The position numbers and the translations under genes were made by a program. From Taenia hydatigena (lineage: Eukaryota > Platyhelminthes > Cestoda > Cyclophyllidea > Taeniidae), in assembly GCA_036345935.2 (NCBI GenBank), contig JADWOT020000001.1, positions 30,013,062 through 30,077,061 of the forward strand: a stretch of 64,000 nucleotides of DNA, read 5' to 3'. Of this stretch, positions 44,771 through 55,679 are shown piece after piece. The notes under the pieces are model-generated. The model saw nothing but the letters and a program-made list of their open reading frames with translations, was not told where the DNA came from and did not search any database. Within the stretch, counting starts at the first letter, position 1, and each line of letters opens with the position of its first letter.

Positions 44771-45560
44771 AATGAGGTTTCAAAACTTTGACAAAGTATC
44801 AGAAAATCGGCCGTTTCGAGCTACTACCAACCCATCAAACTCAAAGGGTCGAAAGAAGCATCAATTTTTTGTTCCTTTACTAGGCATAGCCTCATCGTCA
44901 GGTTAAGCTCCACCGGCAGCATGGCAACCTCCATCCACCTCAGAATTTGGGACTAGCGGATTAGCCACGTCCAACTTTTGTGGCGGTTGGTTCTTGCCCA
45001 AAGCGAATTTGAGCAGGAGGTGTTGACAGCTGATAAATGTTCTGTAACAATAATTTCTTTTAATGACCTGTTCCTCGACTCGGGTGGTGCAGGAGCCATT
45101 GAAAAATGTTAATTCTCCGGCCACCAATTCACTTGATATAATGACGGTGGCGACTCGTTCCTTCTGCTTGATCTCCTTTCCCGACAATCTCTGCGTGCAG
45201 ATGTTCAAATTTTTCTCTGGGTGAGAATCGACAGCCACGAAATGTCGAGCGCGTCCATTCAGCTTAACCCAAATTCTGACGTGCAGAATGTGAGTTTCCG
45301 TTGGACATTTCTACACCTAGTGCTGTCGGTGGGTTTCAACCCAACTAAAAGGCTGGTCGATTTCCTGACATACTACAGCGAATTCGATGTTCATCCAGTT
45401 CTACTTAGCCATCGCTTTCTCAGAACGAGTAGCTTGAATACAGGTAGGCGGCATTCTCCATTACTAGTTGCATGAGTAACGAGGTAGATTGATGAGGATG
45501 AAGGACGTTACGAAAAAGCTCAACAATGTCACAGCTTCGTTGTTGTTTCTATAATAGGTT
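44770..45560. repeat. Two R1 pieces arranged head to head
   Basis: 44,780-45,005 matches R1 in minus orientation (compare 1,870-2,110 and 38,530-38,790). 45,100-45,560 matches it in plus orientation, making an imperfect palindrome. The minus frame 45,238-44,903 reads LNICTQRLSGKEIKQKERVA. The plus frame 45,221-45,475 ends RTSSLNTGRRHSPLLVA with TGA at 45,473-45,475. The two frames overlap by 18 bp at the junction. Confidence 0.65.
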
Positions 45561-46349
45561 GGAAAGGTCAAGGAGGAGAGGTTAACGCCAAACTGACCAC
45601 GCGCTTTGTGATCCCATCTTGCCACGACCTGAGCAGACACCAACTAGAGGGACTTCAGTGCATTATTTAGAGTGTTCTCTTTCAAGTGCTGCAGTTTGTG
45701 CCATTTGTTGAAGCGGGCACCACACAGGACTCTCAACAAACAAAAGACCGAAAGATTCCGGCTTACTTGTTCTTTTCTGTCTATCCTGCCCCTAGTTGAC
45801 ACCTAAGACCATGACGGTTGCAAGGACTCGCTTGGGTCGAAGAAACATCTCTGTAGCTATCACTCATGCGAGAAGTGAACGCATCGACATGAGACGCTAA
45901 ATTTCACTCGATGGTTGCAAGTGCGAATTTGAGCCAGGCCTGAAAGTTCCTGAGGCTGCAAGCTACTTATGAACCAAGGAGAACAAAGTGGATGAAAGAC
46001 GAATCGCTCTCACATTGCAAAAAACGTGAATAGTCCAGACAAATTGACGAGTCCAAGTCAAACGGCTTTGTTAGCGAGCAACACACAAATGTCTGTCAAA
46101 GCAGGCGAGTTGTGCAAACGTTACTTGTTTGGTGATTGGACCACCATTTGGTTCTAAAAAGGCAAGAGGTCCACCACGATCGCAGATGCTACTTGAAGAC
46201 AGCTTCAATCCTAATTAGCTGAGACGTGACTCTCATAAAGTTTGATGCTGCTGCAATGTCAGCAGCGATGCGCCGTCATAATTGTGAAGGTGTGTAGCAG
46301 GATGGGCATCAATCTCCATCATTGGAGACATTGATGACGAGTTGGGATG

Positions 46350-46880
46350 AGGAGGATTAAGCACGTTTGGGAAAGGACAGGTACTGTTGCTGAACCACCA
46401 CTGTTTCTGTGATTAGTGCTGCTGCGAGGAAGAAGAGACGCAGGCACACGCGATTTCAACGGCCAGATTAGCCACCACATAATTCAATAACGTTGACATT
46501 TTGAAGCAGCTTCGTCACGCCGCTATACCTGTATTATTCATGCTTGACTAAGTAGTCCCCAACGTTCAGAAAAAAGCGTTCAAAGAGCACGCCTCTTGCT
46601 TCGGAACTGTCGTCATCAGCCTTCAAAGAATTGAAGTTCCTACTAAACCAGCATCACGGCAATTAAAAGTACTTCCTGGCGGATTGCACTCTACCCTTTA
46701 TAAGGGAATATAAGCCATGCAAATAAATGAGGGAAGGAGAATGCACAGATCCAATTACAGGAACCAACAAGCCCATCGAAGTGTGTCGCAGACTCAGAGA
46801 GCACTTTTCTCTCTCGAAGGCAGATGATGACGGCTCCGCAACATGAATGGTGTTCGCCGAACACTTCTCGTCCACCATTG
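46350..46880 (+). repeat. Diverged R1-like segment
   Basis: Shares GCTTGACTAAGTAGTCC (46,544-46,560) and the GAACTGTCGTCATC block (46,606-46,619) with the R1 cores at 10,180-10,260 and 52,660-52,740. The minus-strand frame 46,663-46,878 lies within it. The flanks, 45,560-46,350 and 46,880-47,240, show only short repeat pieces and no gene. Confidence 0.5.
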
Positions 46881-47245
46881 AGGACTACTAAGTCAAGCCT
46901 ACATGAAGCGCATAAGCCGTAATTATCTCAGTCGTTCAGTCTAGCAGATGGACGCGAGTGCTTATGACTATGACCGTAGCAGATAGAGATGCCAATGATG
47001 CCTGAGCTGGCGTGCATAACTGTGCTTCTCTTCACATCTCAGTGGTTAGTGCTGCCTTGACCTAAGGGAACTCCACAACCACGTAAAGGGGTTGTGTTAT
47101 AGCAGCCTTAGTCAGAGTGTGAATGCAGCATCACCACCTGTTCGGGGTATATGGCTGAGGTGATGTGGTGGAGCTATTTCTCGAAAAAACCTTAGCATCG
47201 ACTCCTTACTCTCCTCCCTCTACTTTACGCATACACTGAGGCCAC

Positions 47246-47515
47246 TTATCGGTGCTGAGGAGACGTCAGGCTTTTAACCACCAATGTGAGGTGGTGAGAC
47301 TTCAAGCGTATTGTGTCCCACAGCTGCTCTAGGCCTTCCGGTCCAGCCTTTGTTCTTTCCACGCTGATGCATTTGATCCTCGCTTGAATGCCATTGTCTG
47401 TCAAACCCAAGTGGAATCTTGCACAATTCACAAAGAGTAATGCGAATTCCCTGCCTGTGGCCGCGATCAAAGGACATTGGGAGGCTGCTGTGGCCCGAAG
47501 CACACACCTTCTCAC
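47246..47515 (-). CDS. Hypothetical open frame, 89 codons, minus strand
   Basis: Preceded by AG in GAGTTCAG on the minus strand (about 47,522). It reads AATGREFALLFVNCARFHLG, then LTDNGIQARIKCISVERTKA, then LWDTIRLKSHHLTLVVKSL and ends at TAA. The mixed hydrophobic and charged pattern looks like a folded protein. A second minus frame (47,274-47,507) overlaps out of phase. No second copy was seen in the window and no family is recognised. Confidence 0.3.
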   Translation of the reverse strand: MRRCVLRATAASQCPLIAATGREFALLFVNCARFHLGLTDNGIQARIKCISVERTKAGPEGLEQLWDTIRLKSHHLTLVVKSLTSPQHR

Positions 47516-48119
47516 TGAACTCAGGGTGGCATCCTAGTCAGCTCAAGTGACGCCCAATTCTCCTTCTTTTTCCTTACTCCTTCAGCAAGTCAACTGTTGT
47601 AGGTGTGCAAGAATGCGCACTTGAATGAAATAAGATGTCATTTGTGCAAGGTTTAGTTGCATCGGCGTGGAAAGAGAAAAGGCTTAGAAAAAGTGGAAAC
47701 ATTAGGAAGATAATGTCTGATTCGCATAAAGATGGTGTGCGGTATCTTCCCTTACGTCACCTTGAGTATGTGACGATCATTTTGCCCATGTTCTTCTTGG
47801 ACGGCTAGTTAATCAGTGGAGTGTAAATCAATTTTAAATGGAGTAAACGTTTGCAACTGCTTCTGAGGTTCTTAATTTTGGTGGTATTGTCTACGTTGGT
47901 AGCATGGTTACTGATCTATTGATTAGTTGACAACCAGAGCTATGACCATTTGGCATTTGACTTTCTCCTATTATAACCTACGCACTTGATTGCCAAATGA
48001 GAGAAACTGGTAAAATGGATCACCCACAGCTACAGCCACGCCCAACAGATGGTTCGTTACAGACATAACTAACGAACGGCAACTTGAGCGATCGCTGAAT
48101 GAGGTCTGACATCGACGAC

Positions 48120-48770
48120 ATCACTTGAAAGCCAATTCTCCAAGTAATCAAATGAAAGCATTAATTAAAAGAGCGCATTGCGAAGCGTTTAAAGGCTGTG
48201 AGATTCGTCACCCCTCTTTGACCTTCTCACCCTTGGAACAAGCAGAGTGTGAGCAGTCAGTACACAAAGCCTCATGGAATCCAATTGCTCGCGTCTGGCA
48301 CGCTCGGATGATTGGGTGCTGCTGCTCACGCAGTTCAGTTTCAAATCCTCGTCAACTCGTCGACGGCAGACGAGGCAGTCACATCGCCGCAATGCTCATG
48401 CTTTGGTGAGTTTATGAAGATGCCATCGGAGGATGAAATAGTCTGCGTAGCCTTCTTCTGCACATACCGAGGCTGCGCATTGGTGAACTGCTGCTACCTG
48501 GCAACATAATGTCACTAGAGGTGTTGCTGTCAATTTAAAATAACTTCGATACTGGTTTTCTTGCCTAATTTTGACGTTTGGTTACTCGTGTTCCCTACCT
48601 ATTATCCTCTTTCACTCTGGCATAGTAGTAGGATTTACATAAAGGTCATCTGTAGGAGGTGGTCAGGATTAATCAAATAAGTGGGAAAAGGAAGCAGCAA
48701 TTGATGCGGATAATTCATTAGAATCACTAAAATGCGCAACAGTTGTCTTTCTCAAGCTCACTTTACTTCT
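48120..48770. repeat. Repeat shared with 3,480-4,140 and 40,120-40,780
   Basis: Diverged third copy, recognisable by AGCCTTCTTCTGCACATACC (48,450-48,469), AGGAGGTGGTCAGGATTAAT (48,654-48,673) and AACAGTTGTCTTTCTCAAGC (48,738-48,757). The region before it (47,560-48,120) and the one after (48,770-49,820) show no supported gene. Confidence 0.55.
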
Positions 48771-49828
48771 GTCTCCTACTAGTTAAATGTCCTTGCATTC
48801 AGTGACTTCAGACCTCGCATGGAATGGTCGGAATGACGTCTGTGATAAGCCAGACAAAGGTGGATGCCCAGCCAGCATAAGCATAGACATAGACACAGAG
48901 AGGTGATTACCTCAGGTTGAATGAATTCTCCGGCCGTTTCTCAATCCACCAACAAACTCTGAAGGATTTCACCTCTACATTTCAATAGTTGTTGAGGTAG
49001 TGCCTGATCGTATTATTTGCAGCACTCGAGCTCTCAGCAATCCGGCTACCCACAGTCAATTCAGCGCTAAACTCTCGGATGTGGACAAGGTGAATGGTAT
49101 TTTCGCATTACTGGAAGCTGGTCAGAAAATGCAGCACTGATAACTCTATCCCAAAAGCATTTAGTCTTCACTGGAAAAGACTTGCCTAACAGAGGGTATC
49201 AAGTAAGTAAGACGAACGCCTCGAGACAAGAAGAGGAGACAAGAGATTACATTGAGTTCGTCTCTATGCCAAGTCATTCCTTGGACTACAATAGGCCACA
49301 ATTGTGTTGGACGTATAAGTCGGGTTGAGGAAATTCACGGTGTGCAACTTCGTCACCACCGGGTGGTAGGATGAGCAAATCTCCAGTTCTCAAATTTCAC
49401 AGATGGTATCGACGCACTCCGGAGGACACTGACAAAGCAGCACAATCGCTAGCTGTTAGTCAGGCGGATTTTTAGTTGGTTTGCTGCTTTGGCCAGTCAA
49501 GCACTCACCAACTTGCGTGACAGAATAGCAGGTTGTGTGAAAACCCAGCGTTGTCCATCTAAGTTGTCAATTGCCATTTAATCGTCATAATAATCAGCCC
49601 ATGCCAAGGGATAAGTCTCTTTGGAACTATTTGTCAGTTGATTGATAATTTGGTTATTTGATGGACTAGTCAGTCAGTCAACAATTTATGCAGTAGCTAA
49701 TTTAAAAATTCGCTTCCTTTCTCACTTGGTTGTCTGCGTGCCTAGCTGGTTGGTTGGAAGCTTGTTGAGAGCATGGCAAGTTAGCTGAATAGGCAAAAGA
49801 AGCAGGTGGTGAGCTGTCAGTAAATTAA

Positions 49829-50083
49829 GGTGCTGAGTATCTGCTGTTTAACCTGGAGCCACAGTCACGCCCTACAGTCAGTTTGTTATCGACTCGACCA
49901 GCGAATCGAACCACAGATCTGCAAGTCAATGGAGGGATGCCGAATGGTACAGTAATAAGTGAATACAAGCAAAGTGGGAAACGTCCAATTGACATTAGTG
50001 ATACACACACGAAAGTTGGCAGCAGTGATTTCTTCAAGACTGTAACTGAACTCATTAAGGGTGGACGTGGGATGAATACGTGA
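49829..50083 (+). CDS. Hypothetical terminal exon, 84 codons
   Basis: Open from the TAA at 49,826-49,828 to TGA at 50,081-50,083. It reads EYLLFNLEPQSRPTVSLLST, then NGGMPNGTVISEYKQSGKRP, IDISDTHTKVGSSDFFKTVT and ELIKGGRGMNT. The hydrophilic, Gly/Ser/Thr-rich sequence resembles a cytoplasmic tail. An acceptor could be the CTGTCAG ending at 49,820 or the AG at 49,829. The antisense frames 49,825-50,112 and 49,886-50,137 are also open, so the strand is likely but not certain. Confidence 0.35.
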   Translation, partial: GAEYLLFNLEPQSRPTVSLLSTRPANRTTDLQVNGGMPNGTVISEYKQSGKRPIDISDTHTKVGSSDFFKTVTELIKGGRGMNT

Positions 50084-50399
50084 CTGCGTAAAATGAGTTG
50101 GCAGAAAGGCATATCGTGGGAGTCTGTGACGTCCCACTAGTTCACATCGCTACATTATGACATTGGTTAACAAAGGGAGGAGATTCTGCTCCATGTCATT
50201 GTTCGGATGTGCTAATAACATTCACTTCCTCTCACTTGCCGAGATTTCAAGATGGATTTTGCGGATGTTTGACAATAGATTCCACTTCCCACTTTAGTCT
50301 TCTGTAGAACTGGCTGAGAATACAAGGACGCGACTGTTCGAGGGTAACCTTAAGGGTGTTGGGTAAATTGAAGGAGACACACCTCCTCCTTTAGTCCGA

Positions 50400-50570
50400 A
50401 GCATGTGCCAGAGTCTCAGATAATGGAAGCTGAGTGCTCTTTTTATCGTAGCGAGGTGTGATTAACGAGTGCTCTTTAACCTCCTGTGCAGGTTGACTGC
50501 AATCCCACTTCTCTATAAAGGGCCGAGTACGCCTCTCAAGAGGGGAGAGAGAGGAAGGCGAATATTTAGG
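50400..50570 (+). repeat. P1 3' fragment
   Basis: Matches 26,865-27,030 (GCCAGAGTCTCA at 50,409, GAGGTGTGATTA at 50,453). A TATA-rich stretch, GCATATATATAGG (50,748-50,760), downstream resembles the R1 core. No gene is supported between 50,084 and 52,039; 51,140-51,430 is the third copy of the 33,960-34,460 repeat. Confidence 0.55.
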
Positions 50571-52039
50571 CTTGTGGTTTATCTTGAGGCAGGATCGAAC
50601 GTACTAGCACGTGATGTAATGTGTAAAGTTGGCGTGGATGTGTACCACCCTTCCGGTGGTTAGTTGGAGTTGTCGGAAATCGACAATTTTTCTGCAACAG
50701 AGTCATGTCATCTTCCCTCGACGATCGATGTGCCAGCCATGTAGCCGCATATATATAGGGGACAAGGGATTCGTCTGCGGAGCGTCTTTCAGTGTCTGCC
50801 TATCAGTCAGCTCATCTTCATCTCTTCTAATCACCACTGCTCATTTACCTTCCAATCCGTTAGACTAAACCAGCTATCGCGTTAATCAACTATCACAAGC
50901 AGTGGTAACTCAGAGAAAGGCAGAGGCAGCAACTCACAACAGTAAAATCCGATGAGCAAAGAAGTAGGGAAAATTCTATCTTATTTGTTCTTTTCGGCAA
51001 CTTGTGTCCCTAGTGGGTCCTAACACCACGGAAATTACGAGAACTCGCTTAGTCAGAAGGACACGTCTGCAGACATCAAACTTGCAAGAAGTAAGCGTAA
51101 CGAATGCGATAGTAAAGCCGACTGGATGGTTGTAAGTACGAAGCTAGGCGAAGCCTAAAATTTATTGGGACTGGTAAATGTGCTTTAGAAAAGCCAAGTT
51201 CACTGATACATGGCCATGCTTTACCCATCGTACTGCCAAACGCAAGACCGGAACCTTGTATCTCGACCAGTTGATGCCATAACTAGGCTTGTGGTCAGTA
51301 AGACATCGCACATCCTTAAGGCATTGGTTTCTACCAAGTCGCCTCGCAGGGTTTGAGCGCATCATGAGAAGCTCCCTGCATTCCCGTTGACGTCTTGCAG
51401 TTGCTCATAGCTGTCAAGTAGGGGAAAACGTGATGTATTTGATCGGTTGCTTTGTTTAATCATTGCTTAGAACCGTCCACTGGCAGCTGCCACCGTACAT
51501 ACTAGCCATAGCCTAATGCACCCATTCCCATCTAACTAAAGGATTCGAATCTTTTGATTTGACAGTATCACGAACGAATGACAAGTTAGTCAACCGGCTA
51601 ACGCGTGGTCGATGCCTGAAAGTGTGTGTGGGCCACATGTTAGACCAGACCTAAAACATTGCAGTCACAATGTGTGAATACGTAGACACTGTAATGGGGT
51701 AAGCCGCGCTGGAAAATAGTCAGTTTAGCAGTTGGTAGGCCACGTAGATGGTTTGGTCAAACGAGAATGGAGGAACTCATCGGATAGAGGCCTGAAGACA
51801 GTCATCGTTACTCATTTAACGATTGGGTCAAGGTGCAACTAAGTGAATGGGAGCTGGCAAGGAAACCAGACAGTGGCGAAGGCGCCTACATATGAGTCCA
51901 TGTTCTGGGCAGTTCCTATTGAGTGTATTGATGGTTACTGATTGCTCTTGACCTGTGAGATTGACCTGAGATTGCGAGAACCCATAACACCCCGCCCTCC
52001 TGAATCTAATCAATGTTGTTGCTTTCCTTATTCTGGTAG

Positions 52040-52166
52040 GTACATTTTTGATAATATGGGCGCCAATGAGTTACCAAGGGTGAAGGTAACAGAGGAACAT
52101 TTGAGGGCGTTTTCGGTGGGCATTTCGCATGTTAGTGAAGATCATGCAGTGGCTGCTGTAACTTAA
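52040..52166 (+). CDS. Probable terminal exon of an unrecognised plus-strand gene
   Basis: A good acceptor (GCTTTCCTTATTCTGGTAG, ending 52,039) opens a frame reading YIFDNMGANELPRVKVTEEH then LRAFSVGISHVSEDHAVAAV and ending T-TAA (52,164-52,166). The composition is clearly protein-like and the region is single-copy. It may belong with 49,829-50,083 as alternative or successive ends, but each has its own stop. The minus-strand frame 52,132-52,398 overlaps its 3' end. Confidence 0.4.
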
Positions 52167-52429
52167 ATCCCACAACGGCATCACTGATGTGTAGAGACTG
52201 TCTCGGTTCCCAGTTCTTATTTGTCAAGAGTCCTGTGTTTCGTCTCTGAGATCCTTTAAGCGATATCCAGCCTCCCACAGCATATTGTTGTGAACAACAA
52301 TTGACACGCTTCCCAAATTGCTTCATGCTAGTGTTGCAGCCAGCGGGAGGATTGACTAGGAAGCGAGCTTGATAAATAGCTGACCAACCAGCATTCATGA
52401 TTGGTTCCTGGTTTCACTTTACTCCTCCA

Positions 52430-52870
52430 AAACCAGTAGTTTGAGTGCAGGCAGAGCACATTCTCCATCGCTGATGACATGAACGAGGTTAAGTGGTGAG
52501 AATAATGCACGCTCACAGAAGGACAAATGCTATCGCGCAGTGGAAGATTCGCTGACACGCACGCTTCTCCGCCGATTTTAACAACCTGATTGACTGCTGC
52601 GTCACTTGGCAAAAGAGAGTTCGTCAGCCTCTTCATTACATCGGTGCATCCGCGATATATATACTTGAGTAAGTAGTCCTCAATGTTAGACGAGAAGTAT
52701 TGGACGAATTCGCTTCATTGCTACGAAACCGTCGTCATCTGCCTTCGATGGAGAAGAGTACTGCTCGAATCAGCACAACTCTCGTCGCTCTGCTCTGTTT
52801 ATTGTGCCACCAATGAAGAGCGCTTGCTTCTTGCTCTCAGTCCACTTGTAACAAGGAAAGCAAGGCGGTC
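52430..52870 (+). repeat. R1 element, plus orientation
   Basis: Carries the diverged tail frame (TSSLSAGRAHSPSLMT, TGA at 52,480-52,482), the GCGATATATATACTTGAGTA core (52,651-52,670) and the downstream ATGTTAGACGAGAAG block (52,683-52,697). Confidence 0.65.
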
Positions 52871-52979
52871 CTAATCCTCCTACAATCATTCACCCTTACG
52901 AGAACCTAGTTCGTTCTGAGTCGTCATTATTGGGATGTGGTACCACTGAGTACCACCTCTGTCACAATTGATGACTGCC

Positions 52980-55150
52980 TAGTCACGAAACACGAGGCGC
53001 TTGCATACCTGCATTCCTCTCACGTGGTGACCGCAGTAGTTTGGGTCTGATCTAGTGCATGACCAACTTTTCCTTTTGAGTGTTTGCCTAAAGTTAACAT
53101 CTTGACATATGTGCTTCATGTCTGTGAAAATAGCATTGAAAGGCAAAAAACTGTCTGGATTCTTTTGTGTGACGATAATCGGTCTATCAAGCTGCGTCAG
53201 TACAAATAATGTCTGCTCGTTGCCCGATTTCACTCTACCCTTTCTAAGGGAGTGAAGGTCGAGTCTGTCACACATTTCTATGGATTTGCTTGTTTGTTCA
53301 CGCCTTCATGCCCATGCCCAAAGATTGCCGACCACAAAGGACCATTCCTCCATCATTTTAATTTAGAGCTTTTGTTAAACCACAACGAGTGGATTTAGAG
53401 CAGACAGCTTCTCGTCAAACATTAAGGACTACTTCGTCAAGCACATGCAGTGCAAATGTGCCGATGTGCTGAAATGACTTCCGATTTGTCAACGTTAGTA
53501 AATGGTTCGGTGACAAAGTGCCAACTCAGAGCTAAAAGGAGTGGTGGAAAGCTTTGATAAGTCCACCTTTCCTTCACCCCATTCCCTTGCAATTTCGGCA
53601 CGATAGTTTGATTTAAATATAGCTTTTCGCCACATCAAGTCCTAACTTTTGCCACTCACACGAGCAGATCGGGTAAAAGGTAATGACGCAAACATTGGTG
53701 GCTTGCATAATCATTAGTGAGTAAGAAGTGACGCATGGTGACAGTATCTGTAGCCACGATCACGACCTACTGGTCCACTAGTCAACGAGGGAGATGTGGT
53801 ATCAACTGATTGCAAGTACAAATGTCTGTGGTGATGTCCTCATGCCGTGGTTGACAATGATGACACAAAATGCGGCCCAACACGCCAAATGGGTCACCGT
53901 CGCTGTTGGAGGTCTGACATAGGTTAGGTCCAACTGGGAGGACTATTCACTCAACCACCTGAAGAGAATTTGTCCTCTTTGTGGCACCGATTACCAGGAC
54001 TCAAATGCGGCGCCGCACAGAAACTAAAGTCTGAATCTATAAGCTGAGGATTGAGTGCATTGACATGAGAGGACTGATAGATGGGGAGACGACGATACAA
54101 ATTGTGCCGGGTAAAGGGTCTTTAGGCACAAGCAACCTCTCGACAACGAAGATCAATCGCACAAAATTTAAAGATGTTCGCAGTTTAAGCGATCTGCTTT
54201 AGCTGCCCTCGCTCCAAGCGAGTGAAGGACAAGGAGCATGAGATCAACTTTGGCTTTCATCTCCCCTCACTTGACTACCCTTTCCTTAAAGTGCGTATGG
54301 TGCGTGCATGTAAATGACTTTCTCCGTCTTTGGTGGCGTGATGAACGAGGTAGCGTGAAGAGGACTAGGCACGTTGTTGCTGCTGCTGCAAGGCAGGGAG
54401 AGGCGCACACGTCACTCATTTGGCCTCACAGGCTAAATTCACAGGCGCATCATTTTCTAACGTCACGTCACTATCAGCTAATAGGCGAAAATAAGCAGAG
54501 ACTACCAAGACTCTATTAGGTTTCTAAAAAGAAACCTCATTCTCATTCTCCACGTTGTCTGTGGCTAGAGAGATGTCACAAAAATGCATTAAGTGTGAAT
54601 CAATTAGGAATAAGACCATTCATTAATTATCATTGTCATTTGGACGAATCAGATGTGTTGCAGAGCACAAGGTCCACCGTATTCCTCAATTCCTACGAAA
54701 GAACAAGAAAACCCGCTTCTATAATGCTGTGAGCATTGCCCTGATAGGCTAACTTAACAGGAATTGCATCATCTCATCATAGCCATTTGACTTTTTGGTC
54801 CCTCTCTGACCTGATTACATTATGGTTGGCCACGCTGGCTTACATGGGCGGTAAGGCTTACGCTACTCGCAAGTGGATTAGCTAGATTGAGGTCCTTTGT
54901 TTACTCTCATCCTCAAACAGATACATTAGAATGTGTGACAGACTCAACTTTCTTTCCCAAAAATGGTAGATTGAGAGCAGGCAAAGCGATCACCTTTCTG
55001 TCTCAAAGGGAAATGACAACAGTTCCATATGGAGAAGCGTGTTCGTCGAAGTGGTTGTGGTGGTGGCTGATCTGATCCGTTCTGGTCAGCAGAGCTGCGC
55101 GTGTGCATGCATCTCGGTCTCCTAGCAGCAGCACCTATCACCTACCTAAT
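52980..55150 (-). repeat. Right arm of the 2.1-kb inverted duplication
   Basis: Reverse complement of 10,045-12,165. From about 54,525 it consists of R1 in minus orientation (TCTGTGGCTAGAGAG terminal motif at 54,559-54,573; CATATGGAGAAGCGTG block at 55,027-55,042). The open frames 52,979-53,275 (minus), 54,238-54,519 and 54,887-55,075 are not matched by equally open frames in the left arm. 55,150-55,680 holds short fragments only. Confidence 0.8.
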
Positions 55151-55679
55151 CACAACGATTAATCAGAACAAAGACAAGGCAGCAGAACTGACAACTGAGT
55201 CTCTAGTGATCAGACAGATTTAATTTTAGGTTGGTGTGGAACTTGCCACGCTTCACAGGTCTCATTGACGTCCCAACCAAGACACCTGGAGGTATATTTG
55301 GCCAGATGGCGCCAATAAGAGAGAAGCACCAGAAGAAAGGAGACTTTAAATTCTAGATTTAGGGCCTTCATAAGGCTGTCACTTGCTGCCTCATGGAATA
55401 ATTAGTAGTAACCAGCCAACAAACCAGTGCAGTCGCTTACCTCATGGGTACTCTCCGAGCCAGCACAACCCTCATCACTCTGCCTAGTTCATTGCACCAC
55501 CAGTAGATTGCTCAATGCTTGTTCGCATTCTGCTAGATGCAAAGAAAACAAGGTAGCCCTATCTTTGCCTAAAACTTTCTCTCCCAAATAAGATCTATTT
55601 AATTATAAAGTGTCACAAAACCTATGCAACCACGTATTGCTCACCCAAATTGCCAGCTTTTGGACTACTGCAAGAGCTC

